Source of the DNA: Burkholderiales bacterium UBA6064
Lineage (GTDB): Bacteria; Pseudomonadota; Gammaproteobacteria; Burkholderiales; Burkholderiaceae_B
Length of the DNA: 9,140 bases
Assembly (NCBI GenBank): GCA_002428895.1
Contig: DIYC01000142.1
Coordinates: forward strand, 62,974-72,113
Reading direction: 5' to 3'
Shown: in pieces, positions 6,744-9,140 of the stretch
Numbering within the stretch: the stretch's first letter is position 1
Layout of the letters: each line of letters begins with the position of its first letter
Notes under the pieces: model-generated
Told to the model about the DNA's origin: nothing
Databases searched by the model: none
What the model saw: only the letters and a program-made list of their open reading frames with translations
Made by a program: the position numbers and the translations under genes

Positions 6744-7788
6744 AAACCAAATTGGGCTGTGAATTAATTTTATAAAAGTGATGCATCACCATCGGTTCTT
6801 TAATCAACACCTGTAGAGGATTAAAAGGCATTTCATTTTTTTCAATCATCGACATCACAACGCTAATAATTTTCTCTTCGATTTCTAAGTGTTTTTGTGC
6901 AGTTGCCCCTGCGCTGACTGTATCTAAATCAATAAAATTTTTGTTCTGCGGCGTATCATTTAAACCAAATGTACGTTCCTCAAATTCATTTTTCATCCGT
7001 GCCACTAAAAACAACCTGTATGGTCGGCCTTCATAATCGACTGGAAAGCGGCCTTCGACATACACTTCTGAGTAAGAGAGCAAAAATTTTACTAAATTCC
7101 AATGATTATTTTGTGCTGCCGCAAAAATACCCAAGCGGGCAGCTTTATTTAACTTTAAACGAATGTCTGCTAAAAAGGTTTCAACTAAAGCTTGATTATT
7201 TTTTTCACAAGCCAAAACGAACAATGAATTTTCAGTATCAGACTGACCCAAACCAGACAATGATGAAAAATTCGGATTAATCCGTGAATCAAACATCAAG
7301 AAATTAATCACCGCTTCATGGCCTTCACTCAGTGCACGGATTAAACCTGCATTCACATAGCGATCAAAACTAGATTTTAAATATGGAAAAATAGATTTAA
7401 CCAGTTGCACATCACCCAAGTAACATGCTTCAACAAACGCCTGGGCACACAAATGAGATTTAGTGGAACTTAATAACACGCGCACAATTGCCAGATGCTG
7501 TTTTTTAACAGCCCGAAGTAAAGGATAAAAACCAGTGTTTAATTGATTCACATCACAACAACTTGACTTGAGCAACCAAAGAACACGCTTTAAATTACCT
7601 TTTTCTGCTGCTAAATTAATTGATTGATTCCGTAGTTTTTTTAAGGAACCCACACTAAGCAAATTAGCACACTGATCTACACATCGAAGTAAAAAAAACA
7701 ATGAGTGAATCAACGACTTTTGAATAAACATAAGAACCACAGGTCTTTTTTGCATTGATTTTGGCACAGTAACACTAAATAAAGCCAT
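6742..7788 (-). CDS. Orphan ankyrin-like repeat protein of unknown function
   Basis: A 348-residue protein I cannot assign to a named family. Weak ankyrin-type helix pairs recur at about 55-73 (INLAAEKGNLKRVLWLLKS), 86-109 (FYPLLRAVKKQHLAIVRVLL), 116-135, 146-165, 187-206 and 217-238. They keep the LLxAxxxxxxxIVxxLL pattern, but the TPLH and G-A-D turns of canonical repeats are mostly gone. The C-terminal third, from about 240, has no recognised fold. Residues 16-35 are partly hydrophobic but include charged residues, so I do not call a signal peptide or membrane anchor. The ATG at 7788 has AAGGA ten bases upstream; the in-frame TTG at 7827 has no Shine-Dalgarno sequence and is rejected. It stands alone on the minus strand between ygfZ and yciB, which suggests an inserted lineage-specific gene. 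A role in protein binding is inferred from the repeats only. Confidence 0.75.
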   Translation of the reverse strand: MALFSVTVPKSMQKRPVVLMFIQKSLIHSLFFLLRCVDQCANLLSVGSLKKLRNQSINLAAEKGNLKRVLWLLKSSCCDVNQLNTGFYPLLRAVKKQHLAIVRVLLSSTKSHLCAQAFVEACYLGDVQLVKSIFPYLKSSFDRYVNAGLIRALSEGHEAVINFLMFDSRINPNFSSLSGLGQSDTENSLFVLACEKNNQALVETFLADIRLKLNKAARLGIFAAAQNNHWNLVKFLLSYSEVYVEGRFPVDYEGRPYRLFLVARMKNEFEERTFGLNDTPQNKNFIDLDTVSAGATAQKHLEIEEKIISVVMSMIEKNEMPFNPLQVLIKEPMVMHHFYKINSQPNLV

Positions 7789-8035
7789 ACATGTATCGTC
7801 CTTAAAATATTTGTACTTGGTGGACAATTTTCAAGAAGGGTTCCGCAGAACACAGGTTAACTCATCTGCAGGCCAACACTATTCCCAGGAACTTTGAGAT
7901 AAAAAGGCAATTCTACAGGAATTTCTAAGCTCAACCCACAAAAAAATAATTACGAGCAAAACCCTGAGTAAACAATTTGGCGCAGCTTATTGATAGACTA
8001 TGCACCAGAACCCATTTAACAATTACTTATTAACC
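7789..8035. other. Divergent intergenic region between the orphan ankyrin-like gene and yciB
   Basis: About 247 bases without a gene. It contains the AAGGA ribosome site of the minus-strand gene (7799-7803) and presumably promoters for both sides, but I could not find a convincing -35/-10 pair on either strand. A small inverted repeat, AATTC/GAATT with a 5-base loop, lies at 7909-7923 and is too short to weigh. Upstream ATG triplets on the plus strand lead only to very short frames. Confidence 0.6.
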
Positions 8036-8665
8036 ATGAAGCTATTACTCGATTTTTTTCCTATCATTTTATTTTTTGTCACTTACAAATGGGCTGGCTC
8101 AAATCCAGAAACGACAAGCCAACTACTTACCCCACTATTAAATACTTTAGGAAGTGGCACCTTACAAGCCGAACAAGCTCCTATTTTAGCAGCAACAGTG
8201 GTTGCGATTGTTGTAAGTTGTTTACAAGCTTTATTTCAAAAACTTACCGGCAGAAAAGTCGATAAAATCCAATTAATTGGTCTTGGGTTAATTATTGTAT
8301 TCGGCGGCGCCACCTTATTGTTTCAAAATGAGAATTTTATTAAATGGAAACCGACTATACTCTACTGGCTTACTTCACTAATTTTTTTAATCGCTTATTG
8401 GCTTAAAAAAAACCCAGTTGAATTGATGCTAAAAGCCCAAGTCAATATGAAATCTGTAGCATGGTCTACTCTACTTTACATTTGGGTTGTTTTTTTTACG
8501 TTAATGGGATTTATTAATCTAGCAGTTGCCTATCTGTTTAGTACTGAAATTTGGGTTAACTTCAAGCTATTTGGCACCTTGGGCGCAACACTAATATTTG
8601 TTGTCGTGCAAGGCATTTATATGAATAAGCATATTATCGAACCAGATCAAAACAAAACCACTTAA
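8036..8665 (+). CDS. yciB: Inner membrane protein YciB (septation protein A / IspZ family)
   Basis: A 209-residue multipass membrane protein with about six hydrophobic segments (about 3-20, 49-68, 78-95, 106-122, 141-168, 177-196). Family motifs are the N-terminal MKLLLDFFPIILFF, FGGATLL (89-95), FIKWKPT (101-107) and the STEIWVNFKLFG segment (169-180). YciB is involved in envelope integrity and septation; its exact activity is unsettled. I chose the ATG at 8036 because homologues begin at MK-x-LLDFFP; an in-frame ATG at 8000 would add 12 unconserved residues, and neither has a good Shine-Dalgarno sequence. It is longer than the usual 176-180 residues because about 25 polar residues (22-46) separate the first two membrane segments. 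bolA starts one base after the stop. Confidence 0.93.
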   Translation: MKLLLDFFPIILFFVTYKWAGSNPETTSQLLTPLLNTLGSGTLQAEQAPILAATVVAIVVSCLQALFQKLTGRKVDKIQLIGLGLIIVFGGATLLFQNENFIKWKPTILYWLTSLIFLIAYWLKKNPVELMLKAQVNMKSVAWSTLLYIWVVFFTLMGFINLAVAYLFSTEIWVNFKLFGTLGATLIFVVVQGIYMNKHIIEPDQNKTT

Positions 8666-8666
8666 A

Positions 8667-8924
8667 ATGATCACTGTAGAACAACTTCAATCACGTTTAC
8701 AAAACGCCCTCAATGCTCAAGTTAAAGTTACTGATGACTCTCACCGTCATGTGGGGCATGCTGGTGCAAAAAGTGGCGGGAAACATTTTAGTGTAACAGT
8801 CATAAGCGCCAAATTTGAAGGCTTACCTACGTTGGCACAACATCGGCTGGTGTATGATGCGTTGTCGGATTGGATGAATAAAGAAATTCACGCTTTAGCA
8901 ATCACTACCAAAACTTCAAAATAA
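8667..8924 (+). CDS. BolA family protein
   Basis: An 85-residue BolA-fold protein. The typical core is clear: DDSHRHVGHAGAKSGGKHF (23-41), then VTVISAKFEGL (43-53), the AQHRLVYDAL helix (57-66) and a conserved C-terminal HAL (75-77). BolA proteins pair with monothiol glutaredoxins to bind [2Fe-2S] clusters and affect iron or stress responses; some act on transcription. The ATG follows the yciB stop by one base with no clear Shine-Dalgarno sequence, so translation is probably coupled. The yciB-bolA-isomerase order is usual in Burkholderiales. I leave the symbol empty because BolA and IbaG-type paralogues cannot be separated with confidence here. Confidence 0.93.
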   Translation: MITVEQLQSRLQNALNAQVKVTDDSHRHVGHAGAKSGGKHFSVTVISAKFEGLPTLAQHRLVYDALSDWMNKEIHALAITTKTSK

Positions 8925-8951
8925 CTTTATATCGTTAATTAAAACAAGGGC

Positions 8952-8957
8952 AAAGGA
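8952..8957 (+). promoter_or_regulatory. Strong ribosome binding site for the isomerase gene
   Basis: AAAGGA five bases before the ATG at 8963. It is the clearest Shine-Dalgarno sequence on the plus strand; ygfZ, yciB and bolA lack one. This fits a secreted protein made in larger amounts than its upstream neighbours. Confidence 0.75.
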
Positions 8958-8962
8958 AACTC

Positions 8963-9140
8963 ATGTCAATTAAAACTCTAAAATCACTCCTGCTACTGAG
9001 TGGGATATTGGCCATCGGAACCGCAAATTCTCAAAACGTAGCAATTGTCAACGGCGAATCAATCCCCAGTAGTTTTTTAGATTTCATTATGGAAGAACAA
9101 ACCAAGCGTGGAGCACCTAATTCACCCGAGGTACGTGCAG
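8963..9140 (+). CDS. Peptidyl-prolyl cis-trans isomerase (SurA/PpiC type), 5' part only
   Basis: The first 59 codons of a gene cut by the right edge. The protein begins MSIKTLKSLLLLSG, a signal peptide with likely cleavage after TANS, before QNVAIVNGESIP. The VAIVNGESI strand followed by a helix (FLDFIMEEQTKRG) is the usual start of the SurA-N-like domain of periplasmic parvulin-type isomerases, and Burkholderiales encode one directly after bolA. The catalytic parvulin domain is not in the window, so function is inferred from the N-terminus and from context. The ATG has a strong ribosome site, AAAGGA (8952-8957), five bases upstream. It starts 38 bases after bolA and is probably cotranscribed with it. 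Confidence 0.8.
   Translation, partial: MSIKTLKSLLLLSGILAIGTANSQNVAIVNGESIPSSFLDFIMEEQTKRGAPNSPEVRA

Noticed and set aside
7789..7827. A TTG start at 7827 for the orphan ankyrin-like gene.
   Set aside because: It has no Shine-Dalgarno sequence, whereas the ATG at 7788 has AAGGA ten bases upstream.
7806..7834. TTGAAA and AATATT with a 17-base spacer on the minus strand as a promoter for the orphan ankyrin-like gene.
   Set aside because: Transcription would start at about 7799, inside the ribosome site for the chosen start, so the mRNA would lack a usable leader.
8000..8035. An ATG at 8000 as the start of yciB.
   Set aside because: It adds 12 residues before MKLLLDFFP, which is where homologues begin; no ribosome site supports it.
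8405..8497. Runs of eight A (8405-8412) and eight T (8490-8497) in yciB as possible frameshift sites.
   Set aside because: The reading frame and family motifs continue unbroken through both, and no stimulatory structure or alternative frame is apparent.

Overview
The window looks like chromosomal DNA of a low-GC betaproteobacterium, most likely of the order Burkholderiales. The basis is gene order. A ygfZ gene diverges from an mltG-tmk-holB-tatD-ankyrin operon, and a yciB-bolA-peptidyl-prolyl isomerase cluster follows. From family knowledge both blocks are typical of Burkholderiales, and the YciB, BolA and isomerase sequences fit that group. The DNA is visibly AT-rich compared with most members. 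I cannot name a genus.

Layout. 1-1430 (+) is the 3' part of an Aer-like PAS chemoreceptor; about 54 N-terminal residues lie outside the window. It converges, with only 5 bases between stop codons, on a minus-strand operon read from about 5735 down to 1436: mltG (cell-wall lytic transglycosylase), tmk (dTMP kinase), holB (clamp-loader delta prime), tatD (metal-dependent DNase) and a secreted ankyrin-repeat protein. mltG/tmk, tmk/holB and tatD/ank overlap. A 91-base gap separates holB from tatD and carries a candidate promoter inside a palindrome. 5702-5786 is the divergent control region, with a good sigma70-type promoter for mltG. 5787-6710 (+) is ygfZ (folate-binding Fe-S cluster protein). 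6742-7788 (-) is an orphan, divergent ankyrin-like protein of unknown function. 8036-8924 (+) holds yciB (inner-membrane protein) and bolA, one base apart, and from 8963 the first 59 codons of a secreted SurA/PpiC-type isomerase that runs off the right edge.

Most genes are housekeeping: nucleotide supply and replication (tmk, holB), DNA repair or turnover (tatD), envelope growth (mltG, yciB, isomerase) and Fe-S cluster care (ygfZ, bolA). The accessory-looking parts are the chemoreceptor and the second ankyrin gene. I found no RNA gene, CRISPR array, insertion sequence or phage element, and no clear new multi-gene system. The points most worth a second look are the orphan ankyrin gene inside a conserved neighbourhood, the consistent non-ATG starts in the mltG-tatD operon, and the palindromic promoter where many relatives carry pilZ.
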